DNA from: Capitulum mitella
Lineage: Eukaryota > Arthropoda > Thecostraca > Pollicipedomorpha > Pollicipedidae
Length of the DNA stretch: 64,000 bases
Direction: 5' to 3'
Assembly: GCA_030062745.1 (NCBI GenBank)
Contig: CP099848.1
Span: 5,449,685 to 5,513,684 of the forward strand
The notes below the pieces were generated by a model. That model worked only from the letters and a program-made list of their open reading frames with translations. It was not told the origin of the DNA and did not search any database. Of the stretch, positions 47,346-57,747 are shown one piece after another. The position numbers were made by a program, and so were the translations under genes. Every line of letters begins with the position of its first letter. The first letter of the stretch is position 1.

Positions 47346-47715
47346 TGCGTTTGTCCCTACTCGCATGCTCGTCAGAAGTAGAAAGCGTGTGCCATAGTAA
47401 AGAATAAAGCGAGATATACTGGCACTGTATTTGTGACTTAAGTATTGTTCTTACCGGTGAAATTTTCGCGATAAAATAACGTTTACGATGCAGCAAATGA
47501 ATAAATAAGAATAAAACCAAACGCGAGAGAAAACTCTTGCTCTACTTCATGCTGCCCTAAAGATCGGAAGTTTTCAACTGGACCAAAAATTGTCCTGATT
47601 TGCAGAACTTGGGCTTATACCAAAAATAAAGTTTTGTTATGACTGATTTCACTACATCCGACCTTTTACACTGATGTTGAGAGAGTTTGAGAGAATCAGA
47701 CAAATTACTTCACTT
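47346..47715. other. Unassigned non-coding sequence
   Basis: AT-rich, possibly the interior of the pogo-like relic ending at 47,768. Nothing else seen. Confidence 0.4.
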
Positions 47716-47768
47716 GGACCGAATTTCGTTGTAAGCAAAATTGCATATAAGCGGGTTTAACTGTATAA
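47716..47768. repeat. Possible pogo/Tigger-type terminus (inverted)
   Basis: TTTCGTTGTAAGC followed by TATAAGCGGGTTTAACTGTA is the reverse complement of TACAGTTAAACCCGCTTATA, close to pogo/Tigger terminal repeats. The terminal TA would be the target duplication. No transposase nearby. Confidence 0.4.
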
Positions 47769-49096
47769 CTCCGAAGCCAAACGGCGCCGAGCCTTCAAAA
47801 TTTCAGTGTCTCTTGGTACACCAGTTCCAAATTTCTGTAAACACATTATTTTCCAAGTCATCCAAAGTTAGGCTGAAATGACGTCATAAAGACAATGATG
47901 TTTTATGAATTTGCCTTTTTCGAGTTAACCCCATTTTCTTAGGTACGGAGGTGCCGCGATATAGCAAGAAAGCAAAAAAGCAAAAAAAAAAGATCTTCGT
48001 ACCCATGCCACTCGTATCTGGAAGCATGGCGTGCGGTTTTTTGTTTGGTGTCCTCCATTGGCTCTACCCACATGAGACATCACTTCGATTTTGTCCTGAG
48101 GAATTGTTTTTCCGAGTCTAAACATCAAGATGTCATAAAATATCAAAGAGGGCATCGAAGACGCAAAAGATAAGCATATTTTAGATCATAGGACAAAGTT
48201 CTCTTTTAAATTCTGGTTTTATCCCAATTTACGCCAGACATGCATTGCCGGATTAAAACCGTCTTCGACCAGCATTTTTCAGTATGTCATTGCCGACAAC
48301 GAGCAATATCAGGGGCGCGGGTGACCTTTACATTTGAAATTCACCGGGTGCGAAATGATGGCACATCGAAGGAAAACAAATGAACCAAACAATAATCTGA
48401 AATATGCTTTCATATTTGAACAGGAAACGCAGTCCCAGTGCTCGTCAAATTTCCCACAGCCCGTCTTGGTAATACCTAGATGGGATGTGTGGCAATTTTT
48501 ATTTCATAACAACTGGTAAAGCTGAAACACGAATCGCTGCATGCACTAAGCAGTGAATTTATAACCACATCCAGAAGTGGAGAATATCCTAAAACTCTAA
48601 GTGTTGGAGAAGTCATATCATGCATTACTCAACCACGATAAAGCATTCTTTTTCTCAAGAGTGACAAGCAGTACTTTACATCTGAAAGCTCGAATGCAAT
48701 TTTTATGTTAATCCAAGGATTTATCGTCTGATTTTAGTGTCTCAGTGGCAAATTTACGATATGCTTCGGATCATTATGTCAGCGATGTGATATTTTCATC
48801 GTAAAATTGTTGTGTGCTTGATTTACATTCCGCTCCCTATGGACTTCGACTTTATTTTCTAGCTTCCATGATCGTGCCATTCCATCGAGTACAGACGAGA
48901 TCAGGACCTTTGTCTAAAAGAAAGCGTTTATCCCAGTCTCAATGCCCAAGTACCTTTCTTTTTGCTTGGCCTCTTTGAATGCACCTGTGACGAGTATTTT
49001 CATGAGAGGTATGACCCAATACAACCGGTTTTCATCACGTCTGCAAAATGGCTCAGGGCGGAAAATTTCCATTCGTAATCTTACTCCCACACCCAT
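47769..49096. other. Unassigned non-coding sequence
   Basis: AT-rich, frames under 80 codons. Nothing recognised. Confidence 0.55.
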
Positions 49097-49128
49097 AACA
49101 CTACTGCAAATTCCAGTATGGGCTTATT

Positions 49129-49140
49129 CCCCCCCCCCCC
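49129..49140. repeat. C12 homopolymer
   Basis: Twelve C in the eroded left hairpin of the family A copy, where copy 1 has nine. Confidence 0.9.
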
Positions 49141-49359
49141 TCCTAGGCCTCAAGAGCTACCTGTCCAATCTTATCACAATAAACGACAATTACTTTAGCG
49201 TGATGTGAACCACATTTTTTTACAAAGATATTTGGAAAATCCTGAAAGTAATGAGTAAGGGAGGGGGAATCAGAAAAAAAAATTTGAACTGTTATAATTC
49301 CACCGTTTTTGAGTCGATATTGACGCAACTAGCATGAATCGAGAGCCAGTAATAGGTAT

Positions 49360-49386
49360 GGGTTAAGGGGCTTTTCCCCTTAACCC
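49360..49386. repeat. 11-bp-arm perfect palindrome containing TTAA
   Basis: GGGTTAAGGGG (49,360-49,370) and CCCCTTAACCC (49,376-49,386) around a 5-base loop. Present in this family A copy but not in copy 1, which reads GCTTTTACCATA at the homologous place. Confidence 0.85.
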
Positions 49387-49948
49387 ACACCGATGGAAAT
49401 TTGAGAAGATTCGTAGCCGTTCACAAGGCTTGGAAAATGGGAGGAGTCTATTTTAACCGAATTGATACACAAGCCAAGAATATTTTTCGTCACTGATTCT
49501 AGTCATCTTATATGTAACAAGTTTAAATTGTATTACTTTGGTTGTACAATTTATGTACAACTAAATTGTTGTATGGTTGTATAATGTTTCGACTGGCGGC
49601 GCCACGGCTATGGAAAAGGGAAGCTGACATGGTCGCGGGGCCACTAGGTCAGCTTGCGATCTTTGACCTTAAATGAGCTCAGGTGATCTCAGAGGCACAC
49701 ATAAGATGACCTTGAGTTTATTTCAAAGTGTTTAAGAATGCTTCTAATCATCTGAATTAACTCTGTTTCTAAACGCTTATATCCATGGCCATCGTGATAT
49801 AGGGTACGCGCGCAGATATTTTGGGTCATTGCCCCGTAACCCGACCTGATGTCGACCTGAAACTTAAAACGCATGTCGCGAGAACTATGTTGAATCGTTC
49901 ATCTTCTGGCGGTTGCATGTTGGGATTTGCGTCGAAAACCTCTACATA

Positions 49949-49977
49949 CGAGAGTCATGTCAAAAGTTCGTGGTCTT
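49949..49977. repeat. Mariner left terminal inverted repeat
   Basis: 29-bp end matching 51,173-51,201 in reverse complement with five mismatches; adjacent TA at 49,947. Confidence 0.92.
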
Positions 49978-49979
49978 CA

Positions 49980-51067
49980 TTTGCCAAACACACAGTTCTG
50001 CAGACGTCACTTTTATTTCCCAATAGCCCTTCAATAAAGTCCCCCTGCTTCTCAACCGCCACCTCCAACCTCTGTGGCAGGGACTTCAGGTACCACATGC
50101 CACGCCGTTTTTATTAAGCACTTTCACCCTCGAGGACACGGGCCTCCTCTGCGCTGTCAGGCCCCTCTAGCGCTATCCCTTCAAGAGATCCGTGAGCGTG
50201 GGGAATAGATTGAGTTCCAGAGAACTCAGGTACCATGAGTAGGGTGGGTGGGGAAACACCTCCCAGTCGTAATTCCTCAGGAGGGCCACGACAATACCCG
50301 CCTTGTGTAAAGTGGCGTGTCACGGAGGATCAGTGGCCGGCGTGCCAGCAGCTCTAGACGATTCCTGCAGATCGCCATCCTCAGACAGCTACTCGGGTAG
50401 GAACTGTAGTCCTCCTTGTTAACTGCCTGACATAGATAGACCACGTGGGCAGTGAGTACGCCCTGGTGATCTTGGACTGTGACGACCACCATTTTCAGGC
50501 TTGCGGGGGCGCAACACACCTTCTTCGGTCTTAGTGAATGTGGAGCCTCCCACTCGGCCGACTGAAGCTTCAGCTCGGGATCGTACGGCCTTATCCAGAT
50601 CTCGTCGATCGCAGCAATGGTTCCAAGAAGGATTTACCCTCTCTCTGGAGCCACTACTGGCAGATGTTCAAGCGCTGCTTTTTCTCCCCCTCACTCAGCG
50701 AGTGCGGTACCCATCTTGCACACACCTGCAGTTTCATGATCAGGAGGACCCAAATGGGCCCAAATGGACAAATGGACTCGCATTTCAGAGACAAGCTCCT
50801 CACAGGTGCAGTGTCTGTCCCTGAGGAGCCCCTGCACTGCCCGCACATGCAGTTCGTCTAGTGCCGTTCGTGGCCGGCCGGCACACGCGTCGGCCTGAAT
50901 GACTGCTCTGCCGTCGCGGAAACGGCTGGCCCTCATTTTGACAACCGACCAAGACAGGCCACCGTTCATGCATGCCTCATACAGAGGACGCGGCATATCC
51001 GCGGCTGATTCGTCCCGCGCGACCTCCAGCTTTATGTAAGCAAGTTGCTTTTCGATCGAGATCGTGA
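49980..51067 (-). pseudogene. Mariner-type transposase pseudogene (Mos1/SETMAR-like)
   Basis: Read right to left. N-terminal segment EKQLAYIKLEVARDESA (51,052 on); then the HTH region with FRDGR and AGRPRTALDELHVRAVQGLL; then AIDEIWIRPYDPELKLQ with SLRPKKV; VVVTVQDHQGVL with QAVNKEDY; ARRPLILRDTPLYT; NYDWEVFPHPPYSWYL; and finally MWYLKSLPQRLEV-GDFIEG. These are the mariner motifs in order. The first two catalytic aspartates (in the DEIW and RDTP motifs) are visible. The third, normally in PYSPD, is replaced (PYSWY). Stops near 50,690, 50,610 and 50,165 and several small indels show it cannot make protein. The initiation codon is eroded. It belongs to the mariner proteins often annotated as Mos1 transposase or the SETMAR transposase domain. 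Confidence 0.92.
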
Positions 51068-51172
51068 AAATAGTGGCAAAGGGCGCTCAAGAATAATGGC
51101 GCCAAGAGAAAAAGCACGTGCAAATGTAGCATACATTTTTTTTGCTTCCTCAGTTAGAAAACTTTATGATGA

Positions 51173-51201
51173 AAGGCCACGAATTTTTTGCATGACCCTC
51201 G
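51173..51201. repeat. Mariner right terminal inverted repeat
   Basis: 29-bp partner of 49,949-49,977, followed by TA. It lies on the transposase 5' side. Confidence 0.92.
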
Positions 51202-51566
51202 TAAACTAAACTTTGGTCTTTGACTTGACCTTGTTAAGAAGCCTACGATCAGCAAAATTATTTTTATACGTTTTCCCAGCTATTTGCCTATACACTTCTT
51301 TAAAGGTTTCAATTCCTTAGTGAAAACTCTATTTTTGGCCGCCATTTTTCTTTTAATTTCAACATTGCCAACAAATGGCCTGAGGTGCCCTCAAAAACTT
51401 GGACTGGTTCTGCCCCTAAGCGAAAAAGAATTAGAAAATTCGCCATAATACGTAGCGAGAATAAGTAGGAAAAGTCACTAAGTTTCATGAAGCTGCTTCA
51501 AAAATCCTGGAAATGGCGAGTAACAAGCGGAGGTGGTTTTCCAAGCCCTCCTTCTATCGGAATAGC

Positions 51567-51931
51567 TTCAACTGGACATTTATTGGAGTGTTTTGTTGTT
51601 TTCGTTCATTGAATGTTTTTTCCGCTTTTTCCAATAACAGATATGAATTCATGAAATTACACTGAACTAGAACCACTTCATTAAACTGCACGGAAATTGG
51701 AGACAGGTTCAGTGATGGCGGCCTGAACCATACACAGTGACTTCTTTGGATGTCAAATGAGTTCGTTTTTTGCGAACCCTTTTTTTGATGCGGCACAACG
51801 ATCCACCAACCTTCAACCAAGCCCGCAAGGACAAACTAGTAATATTCTGATTGTGACGTTTTACTTGTTTTTGGTGTAAAATTAGATGGCAAACTATTCC
51901 TTTCAGTTATCGGCTCCTCTCGCGCCCTGAT
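51567..51931. other. Unassigned non-coding sequence
   Basis: AT-rich; an 88-codon minus frame is unrecognised. Confidence 0.55.
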
Positions 51932-52037
51932 CTGTCCTGCAGGCAGCACCATGTGTACAGTGTTGCCAACAGTCACGGCCTGGTCTGTCCTGCAGGCAGC
52001 ACCATGTGTACAGTGTTGCCAACAGTCACGGCCTGGT
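51932..52037. repeat. Perfect 53-bp tandem duplication
   Basis: CTGTCCTGCAGGCAGCACCA begins at 51,932 and again at 51,985, and the two 53-bp units are identical. A partial third (CTGTCC) starts at 52,038. Identity indicates a very recent event, or an assembly artefact. Confidence 0.95.
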
Positions 52038-52059
52038 CTGTCCGGATGCGGGACAGAAG

Positions 52060-52795
52060 GGTGAGCGCGAGGTCTAGCGTGTTCAGTGGCGGTGACACGC
52101 GACCTATTCTCACTGCGCACAGCCATAACCGCCTTCAGACCATGCGCAGCCGGGAGGGAATATGAATTACCCCGTAAAACTGAGCTGCATGCACTGATGC
52201 TTCGTGTGCTCTCGGTGACAGCGCTGGTGAGCTTCGGAAAAGTTTTCTTCGCCACACGAAAGGCAATGATCACTAGGACCACAGGCCCAAATGGGAGGCC
52301 GAGGGAGCGCAACGTCAATCCATCTCCGCCGTCTCAATCACCGAAACCGCCGCTCCGTTCCGTCACCCCCCCCCCCCCGACCTATCGATGTGAAGCGCTT
52401 TGTGAGCGCGAGATGGATGAGTCGCCGTGATACCATTGAGAGGCGGCGCCTCTTGCCTCCGGCGACAGGCCGTGCCCGGCGCCGGCTGCATATCTCATGT
52501 CGCGTGCCGAGATCAATGGAAGATTTACCGCCGCTCCCGGACGGCTGCCGGCCGGTCTTCGGCGCCCGCGCCCGGGGCACTCTCGTCCGCCGCCTCCCCT
52601 CCCGGCCCGGCTCCCGGCTCCCGGCTCCCGGCTCCCGGAGGAGGTTCGTCCGGCGCGTACCTAGCTACTTAGAGGATTGGACGCCCCGCCGGTTGGGCGG
52701 CCTGTCGCCGCCCCCTCGCCGCTGACGTGAGCTGGAGCTGGCGTCTCACGTGCAGGACGGGCCCGGTCCGCGTCCTTTCCTGGGTTCACGTATCG
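52060..52795. other. CpG-rich block with C13 run
   Basis: CpG-dense; run of 13 C at 52,366-52,378; GGCTCCC repeated four times at about 52,610-52,637. A plus frame at 52,291-52,725 (144 codons, Arg/Pro-rich) reflects composition. Candidate CpG island. Confidence 0.5.
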
Positions 52796-53099
52796 CGTCA
52801 AATTTTCACCTTTTTTTGCCCAGGGGCGAAGTCAAATCAGGCTTTCAGGAGACACCTCAGGCTTTTTTTGCTGCTGTTGAATGTAGAAGAAAAGTGTCAA
52901 AAAATTAAGGCAAAGCCCAAAGCTTTATAAGAGTGCATAAGTAAACAAATGGGTGCGCACAAAAAATGGTGACCTAAGGTCATTTCGTAATGTCAGTTCA
53001 ATGTCAAAAATCTACACTTTGTCTTTTTACATATTTTTGTGCTTATTTTTAATATGGAAAATTAAATGGTGCATGTAACATAGAAAAGTGCTCTCCACT
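52796..53099. other. Unassigned AT-rich sequence
   Basis: Includes GGTGACCTAAGGTCATTTCG at 52,968. Otherwise nothing recognised. Confidence 0.45.
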
Positions 53100-53845
53100 T
53101 GTATTTGAGGTTTCAGGCTAGCATCAAGTCAGGTCCCGGAGTTAAAATCTTATACGCTCGCTCTCGTACCTAATATCACAACGGTCATGTACAAGATACT
53201 AAGGAATGCGGTCAGTTTACATCACTGGCCTCGTTTTCAAACACTTTGAGGTGATCCAAAGGCCACTATGTGATTCTGAAGGCATATGATGTCAAAATTG
53301 ATTAAAATATGATGTCAAAGAAGTTGATCTCAAGAAAATACAGTCATGACGGTTACCCCTTATTATGATCGTGGTACCGCCCATGCCAACATTACACAAA
53401 CAATGCTGTACGATTTGTACTTCTTAATGTAAAAAGATTTGTACCTGTTAAGTATGGAATGACTGGCAAAAGCTAAAAAGTACACAAGTTTTAGATAAAT
53501 CGAGTTTTCAAAAGCTTTCACCAATCGTTTTTCAAGCCCTGTCTACACATATGAATTTTGCCAACATTCTGAACGTTTGGATCAAAGGAAAAGTCGCGCT
53601 GGTTGGCTCTCGATTCATGCCAACGTCATCAAAATCGGCCAATGAACATCGAAGTTGTCACAAGCAAAAATATTCACTTTTTGACCTGTTTCCCCACTGT
53701 ATCTACCCCTCACATGTCCCGAGTTTCATAAAAATGTAGTTTATGTCACGGTGTATCGGTAGTCATTTTCCGGTGATCAGGTCGGACGGGTAATTCTTGA
53801 GAACCCTGTGGAGGTCGAATAATCCCCTCCCCCCCGTAGATACGA
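53100..53845. repeat. Dispersed-repeat relic with terminal module
   Basis: Ends with GGGTAATTCTTGAGAACCC (about 53,789 on) followed by GGAGG-CCCCTCCCCCCC, matching the shared box-and-hairpin pattern weakly. The interior has GGTCA words and GTTTCATAAAAATGTAGTT. The left limit is uncertain; no coding capacity. Confidence 0.4.
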
Positions 53846-55574
53846 CATTGCGTACATGTGTTACGGGTACGGCAGTTGTGTTCACGGCCAGTGTGTAACG
53901 TTCTTGATGTGTGAAAGAAACGTAAAATACTTATATACTTAAATAGAAGACGTCACATAAAGACACTGTTTTTCAGAAACGAGGTCTGGCATTGTACATC
54001 ATGTTTTTTCATGAAAACGATATTGTTGTCTGCAGAAATAGTCAACCAGGAATGACATTTCACCTGGTTTTTTGCTAACAATTTTTATGAGACATGTAAA
54101 TTACGAGATGCTTGCCAAAGCAATGATCCTTTGGACATTGTTAATAAGTGTACCACAAAGCCACGACTGGTACAACTTCCTCTTCGTCATATTTTTTGGC
54201 GGGGAACGAATGCTAACTTTTTTTTATGTAGTTCTGTTGCTCCTGAAACATCAAACGTTCTCTCCTCAGATTTTCTGTTGTGCCGTTTTGCTTTACATTT
54301 TTTCACAGGAAAAAAACGAGGCCAGTGTTTTGCACCTTTGCTGTACGTTTTCACATTGGTAAAGGAAAACATGTCCGTTCGCCTGTGTTTTTTTTCTGGA
54401 CTAAAGGAGAAGAGGCTTTTCTCATAGGCATCTCACTTCGGATGGTAACATACACACATCGCCATTCTGGTTCCATTGGCTATAGCTCCGGAACAGATGC
54501 AGTGTCTTGTTGTGACGACCAGAAAATAGTGCGCACACAAATATATGTATGTAAATGCTAGGAGGCGTTAATGAAGCAATAAAAAAAATACAGTAAACGA
54601 ATGTCTGCAGACACGCAAGCGGAAACGGACGGATTGTAAACGTAAATATAGCTACTATTGTTAAAGGTAAATGTACGTAGGAAAATGTGCGCATGTTAAG
54701 ATGTACTCACTAAAATACCTTTTAACGCAAGTACACCTGTGAAAAATGTACGTACATGTAACTGTACGTAAACATAAGCCAGCGGCTGCTGTGGTACCTC
54801 GCCGCCGTACACCTGCTGGGATGGGGCTACAGACGCACTCACTCAATAACTACGAAACCGAAGAATCTTTCCGACGAAATCAGACGGCAATCGATAGCCC
54901 TCGACGATGACAGCCCGTACATTTTGTATTTTTGGATCTTAGGATTATATCTTATGTCGTAAGCCACGGCAAAGGTCAACATTTGACCGATCTGGGGTGT
55001 TATGCTCTTTGCGTACAAATCAGATATTACAAACATCTCACTGCCGAATTGCGTGCAAAAGTATCCATTCGACCTTGAAATGTTTTATTGTTTTGTCTCT
55101 ACAGAAGTGGGTGCACCCAAGCTCATTTGTTATCATTTTCCGTGACCTGACGTGTTATCCACCCAAAACTTGGTATACTGGTAGACCATGAAGCGAATTT
55201 TTATACGAAGTCCACTTTTTGGCTGAGATGATCAACCCACGCCCGGCTGGCAGCCGGCGCCATGCATATCCGACTAGGGGAACTATTGGCACCCCACCGT
55301 CCCTTCTAACTCGCGAAAGGTTGGTCGCACGATAAAAATAAACATGCCAATGGAACGCTGGTGACAAGCAGAATCTGAAACTGGTCTTATCTGTAATTCT
55401 GGATAATATGTCAGGCAGCTGCCCCCTGTGTATATTTCCTCACAGCCGGAACATGAACCCGAGAAACGTTCTGGATCTCAAGGGCTGTGATTAATCAGGT
55501 TTAAGTAAATATATCAGTGAATTGGTAAAAGTCCCTAGATGCCCTTGCACGTCTAATTTCTCTGATTTGTTTTA
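53846..55574. other. Unassigned AT-rich sequence
   Basis: Overlapping frames of 60-98 codons at 54,072-54,561 conflict between frames and are T-rich. TACGTACATT-like words recur at 54,670-54,765. No gene recognised. Confidence 0.5.
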
Positions 55575-55579
55575 TATTT

Positions 55580-55640
55580 GCCGGGAAACGTTGAGGTAGG
55601 CACAACGACTTTCGCACCACTGCGCTATGGGCTAGATCCC
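55580..55640 (-). repeat. Possible tRNA-like (SINE) A-box fragment
   Basis: On the minus strand CCCATAGCGCAGTGGTGCG fits the RNA polymerase III A box (TRGCNNAGNGG). No B box (GGTTCGANTCC) follows and no cloverleaf forms, so this is not a functional tRNA. At most it is a truncated tRNA-derived SINE; chance is possible. Confidence 0.25.
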
Positions 55641-56611
55641 GACAAATACCAGACTTTAATAAAAAAATGAAATCTATCGAGCTAACTTATTTCGGATTGC
55701 GTTATGATCCAAACTGTCTGTACAATCCAAATGTGCCATTTATTTTTACATGGAACCAGGCATGTTGCCGCCATGAGAACGTAAAGTGGGGATTTATTGT
55801 GAAGGTTCAACTGTATGCTAGAACGATTATTTTATTCGGCTTGTTTTGGATGTCCCTTAAACACTGATATTTAAACAATTTCATAATATGCGGACATTTT
55901 AAGTAACGTTAGCCCGTATAGCCTAATTTGGCATCTCCGTTGAGGAAAACAAAACTGAAGTCGTATCCATGATAAATGAAATAGACGAATGTTCTGAAAG
56001 GCAATGCTGCTGAGAAAAGCCACCTTTGTAGAGACAACGAAAAAAATGATCACATATTGTCACGGAATTTCCTCTTGGCAATAGCCTTAGGGTCTCCTTC
56101 ATCATATCCAGGTGCAAATCTTTGTGTATGTTTGTACGAAAAATATAATCGCCCATTTAGCGAGTACTTACACGCCGGCCTGCCATCTAACGGCAAGAAG
56201 GAAATTTAGTACCTGATACGATCAACTGCTTTCTGGCGGTTTTCTTCACCTTTTCAGAACAAATGTTGTTTGCATTACTGTGAACACGTCAGTTTCTTCT
56301 CCGCTGTTGAACATCCGTCCTTGTAGCGCATATGCAGAGTGAAGCAGTACTGACATGTGTGGCATCTAATTAGTAGTGAAAACCGATGTGTTGTCATGTT
56401 TATAGTGAAAGCCTTGCTGTTTGCAAGCCAGCGAACAGCATCAGTTTAAAGACTGATTACTATTACGTTTTTGTGGTTATCAACGCTTTCACATTCAACA
56501 ATAAGCCGAAGGTTGTTTTTTGCGTCAGTGATCGGGAAAGGTGGTATCGGGTCTGTCAATTAAAAGTCATTGCACACTCACTTTGCTGTGGAGAACGCAA
56601 AGAAAGTCTAA
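55641..56611. other. Unassigned AT-rich sequence
   Basis: Frames under 80 codons. Nothing recognised. Confidence 0.55.
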
Positions 56612-56740
56612 TGACAGTTGCGTAGCCAAGAGGGGGGGAAGGGGCCATGGTCCACCCCCTGGAGTCCAAGTGGGCCCCTTCGCGGTCTAGCGGGCGTCCT
56701 GGGACCGAAGGCCCCAGTGCTTTGGATGGTGTGAAGCGTT
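56612..56740. repeat. Possible DNA-transposon end
   Basis: CAGTTGCGTAGCCAAGAGGG followed by a G-run and GGGCC/GGCCC words resembles the CAGGGGCGTAGCCAGG-type termini common in animal non-autonomous DNA elements. No partner end identified. Confidence 0.3.
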
Positions 56741-56939
56741 TGCAGAGCGCCTTAAAATGTCCGTCCGAAACAGATGTTTTAAGCATTAATGAAGGTTAAA
56801 AAAATGTACTTGTAACATACAAGGTGGCTTTGTGTGCTACAAGTATGAAGAGAGGCTCGTGGTCTGATTTGGCGTTTAGGGGCTCCTGCTAGCTTGTAGG
56901 GGGTTTCACTGATATCTGAAGAGGGCCAGATACGGTCCA

Positions 56940-57115
56940 TAAAGTGCACCTGTCAGCCTCTGGAGGGACCTCTTCTTGGAGTGTAAGAAGGTCCCTGCTG
57001 GCCAGTAGAGAGACTCACCGCCGGCCTGTAAAAAGGCCATGCTGGAGTGAAACGGGGCCTCTGCTTGCTTGTAAAGACGTTCCTGCCGGCTTGACGGGTG
57101 CCCCTTACAGCCGTC
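56940..57115. repeat. Degenerate minisatellite of about 40 bp
   Basis: Repeating pattern GCCTGTAAAAAGG / GGAGTGTAAGAAGGTCCCTG / GCTTGTAAAGACGTTCCTGC with CTGCTGGCC or GCCGGC between. About four diverged units. Confidence 0.6.
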
Positions 57116-57743
57116 ATTTCCCGTCATGAGCTGCCGGCCTTCTCACGTTTATCAACAGGTTGAAACAAAAGTGGAGAAAGACAGGAAAGTACTTCGATAG
57201 TTTCGTTTTTGTCCAAAAAACGAAGAGCGGCTAAACGGCGACGTTATCGCGGCGAGCGAAAGCACGCCTGTCCAGAGGGCTCAGTCTTGTGGCCGCCCGC
57301 CACTGGTTTTCAGAGACAAGGGGGGAGGGCTAAAAGACGGGCCAGCACCTGCCTCGCGAAACACACACCGGGAAAACGCCTTCATGCCGCGGAAAGAAGG
57401 GCACGAAGTGAGGACCGTAACTGGCGCTTTACTCTCAGATGTTAACTATTCACCCATGTTCTACCATCCATAGTCCCATGCTTCAGTATCTCCAATTATC
57501 CCTTTTCTGGCAACGGAAAGTGCATGCTGCCATTGCATAAATTAAGTAATGACGTCTTTGTACAATATCTGGTCTGAAAACAGAAGTCATATTCTATCTC
57601 AGCATACAAATGAACCCCAGGCTACCGAATTTCACAGATTTGGTACCGGTTATTGAATTAAGGCCGTTTTTTCTGTGCATCTGGCCCATAGTGCACTGCA
57701 CCCTGGGCGTCGGTGCCGGACGCGGGACGGATTTAATGGGAAT
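57116..57743. other. Unassigned sequence
   Basis: A Lys/Arg-rich 78-codon plus frame (57,209-57,445) is unrecognised. Nothing else seen. Confidence 0.45.
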
Positions 57744-57747
57744 TTAA

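Larger units (their letters stand above)
49949..51201 (-). mobile_element. Full-length mariner element (transposase on minus strand)
   Basis: 1,253 bp, the usual mariner length. Terminal inverted repeats: left 49,949-49,977 starts CGAGAGTCATGTCAAAAG; the right end, reverse complemented (51,201-51,173), starts CGAGGGTCATGCAAAAAA. 24 of 29 positions agree. TA lies on both sides (49,947-49,948 and 51,202-51,203), the target duplication of the Tc1/mariner superfamily. The homologous unoccupied site in the other family A copy (about 58,590) reads AAAAATAAATTTCGAC, with a TA at the matching place. The transposase inside is decayed. Confidence 0.93.
49097..51566. mobile_element. Family A repeat, copy 2, interrupted by mariner
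   Basis: Left part 49,141-49,946 and right part 51,202-51,566 align collinearly with 57,812-58,958. Landmarks: GAACCACATTTTTTTACAAA; GGCATGAATCGAGAG (here AGCATGAATCGAGAG); CGGCGCCACGG with GGAAAAGGG; GATATAGGGTACGCGC; and, right of the mariner, TTTGCCTATACA, CCTGAGGTGCC, GCCCCTAAGCGAAAA and GTTTCATGAAGCTGC. Without the 1,255-bp insertion and TA copy the element would be about 1.2 kb, as copy 1. Ends are eroded (GGAATAGCTTCAA where copy 1 has GGGAATAGGGTTAA). Confidence 0.82.

Noticed and set aside
50501..50861. Plus-strand 107-codon frames
   Set aside because: They are antisense shadows of the mariner transposase pseudogene.
49097..51566. SETMAR-like fusion gene at the mariner
   Set aside because: No SET-domain sequence nearby, and the transposase has stops and frameshifts; it is simply an inserted mariner.
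57209..57445. 78-codon Lys/Arg-rich frame as a ribosomal or histone-like protein
   Set aside because: Basic composition only; no family signature or gene context.
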